Shown: piece after piece, positions 5,748 to 6,223 of the stretch | Numbering within the stretch: position 1 is the stretch's first letter | Layout of the letters: each line of letters starts with the position of its first letter | Notes under the pieces: generated by a model | The model's input: only the letters and a program-made list of their open reading frames with translations | Database searches by the model: none | What the model was told of the DNA's origin: nothing | NCBI GenBank assembly: GCA_900765575.1 | Contig: CAAFRW010000239.1 | Span: 1-6,223, forward strand | Direction of reading: 5' to 3' | DNA: 6,223 nucleotides | DNA from: Bacteroidaceae bacterium | GTDB taxonomy: Bacteria; Bacteroidota; Bacteroidia; Bacteroidales; Bacteroidaceae | Translations under genes and position numbers: made by a program

Positions 5748-6223
5748 CTATCTGAAGGTTATTCCGAAAACGAAATGTACATCTTCCCGGTTCGGATTCC
5801 AGATAGTTTGCGCAAATATAGGGAATGAAAACGTATTGGTTATTTGTAAGACTTTCGTGGCTTTTAAAGAAATATTCGTTACAGCGAAATGTTGGTTCTT
5901 ATAGTTTGCTTCCGATTTCCAAGGACTGCAACCTACAGAGGCCACCAAGTCTATGTCTTTTATAACGAACGGATAAGCAACTTCTGCATAACTAGAATAG
6001 GCTTGTTTGCGTTCGCCTTTGGTATTGAATTTCTTATCAGCTCCAAAGACCATTGTATACCATGACAGGCTCAGCGGAAAGTTTTCATACGGAAGGGTAT
6101 AGGATAGACCTGCTTCCAGAATATGGTCTGTATCGTGACTTCCCAGATGGAAGTAATTGTTTTTTCCGTTTTCATTGTTATTATAAATACCCGATGGACC
6201 GGTCCACCAATAATCTGCCAAGT
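5748..6223 (-). CDS. Outer-membrane beta-barrel protein (TorF porin-like), C-terminal part
   Basis: The last about 158 residues of a protein that begins beyond the right edge; the TTG at 6219-6221 is an in-frame internal Leu codon, not a start. The sequence alternates in the way of a transmembrane beta-barrel: HILEAGLSYTLP, FPLSLSWYTMVFG, AYSSYAEVAYPF, DLVASVGCSP, FAVTNISLKATKVLQITN, and a final HFVFGITFR with an aromatic residue next to the C-terminus, as in barrel assembly signals. The pattern (YSSYAEVAYPF, then a strand, then a terminal NP-x(6)-FVFG) resembles the TorF-type putative porins that in Bacteroidetes are found beside kdp genes; I recall this arrangement and cannot check it here. 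It lies 126 bp upstream of kdpD on the same strand, suggesting an outer-membrane component expressed with the potassium system. The porin-like call is moderate; the barrel call is stronger. Confidence 0.7.
   Translation of the reverse strand, partial: LADYWWTGPSGIYNNNENGKNNYFHLGSHDTDHILEAGLSYTLPYENFPLSLSWYTMVFGADKKFNTKGERKQAYSSYAEVAYPFVIKDIDLVASVGCSPWKSEANYKNQHFAVTNISLKATKVLQITNTFSFPIFAQTIWNPNREDVHFVFGITFR

Noticed and set aside
6219..6221. TTG as a start codon for the barrel protein
   Set aside because: The frame is still open to the window edge and the protein begins mid-barrel without a signal peptide, so the true start is outside.

Overview
The window looks like a chromosomal segment of a Bacteroides or close Bacteroidales relative. 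The evidence is moderate-to-low GC, A-rich leaders with weak or no Shine-Dalgarno sequences, promoter-like sites of the Bacteroides type (TTTG / TAnnTTTG), and a Kdp locus in which KdpD is split. I cannot name a species from this sequence.

Layout. Positions 1-383 (+) are the C-terminal end of a haem catalase that enters from the left edge. A gene-free stretch follows (384-810). Its first 166 bases show nothing. The rest (550-806) is bounded by near-perfect 18-bp inverted repeats and looks like a small non-autonomous (MITE-like) element, with a four-unit array of exact 22-bp period inside it. On the minus strand, 2125 to 811 is a two-gene unit: a small secreted protein of unknown function, then a TauE/SafE-type membrane permease 16 bp downstream. 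From 2126 to 3028 there is a 903-bp region with no confident gene but much structure: a likely promoter for the two-gene unit, a pair of TGACA-N2-TGTCA palindromes forming a 15-bp perfect inverted repeat, a second four-unit 22/23-bp palindromic array, a plus-strand promoter-like site at the end of that array, and a possible 30-codon small ORF. From 6223 down to 3029 (minus) is the 3' part of a kdp-type potassium operon: the end of an outer-membrane beta-barrel protein, a soluble KdpD (sensor domain plus Usp-like domain only), and a separate HAMP-PAS histidine kinase.

How it fits together. The kdp cluster is expected to continue beyond the right edge with kdpABC (inference). The short KdpD holds the nucleotide-binding sensor half of the usual 900-residue KdpD but no membrane or kinase part. 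The following gene supplies membrane anchoring and kinase activity but carries HAMP and PAS domains instead of the DUF4118 four-helix domain. The two proteins probably act as one sensor system. No response regulator lies in the window.

The most unusual observation is that two arrays of unrelated sequence (626-713 and 2489-2582) share one architecture: four units, a period of about 22 bp (two helical turns), and a dyad-symmetric core in most units. Neither is explained by a gene, and neither is a CRISPR array.
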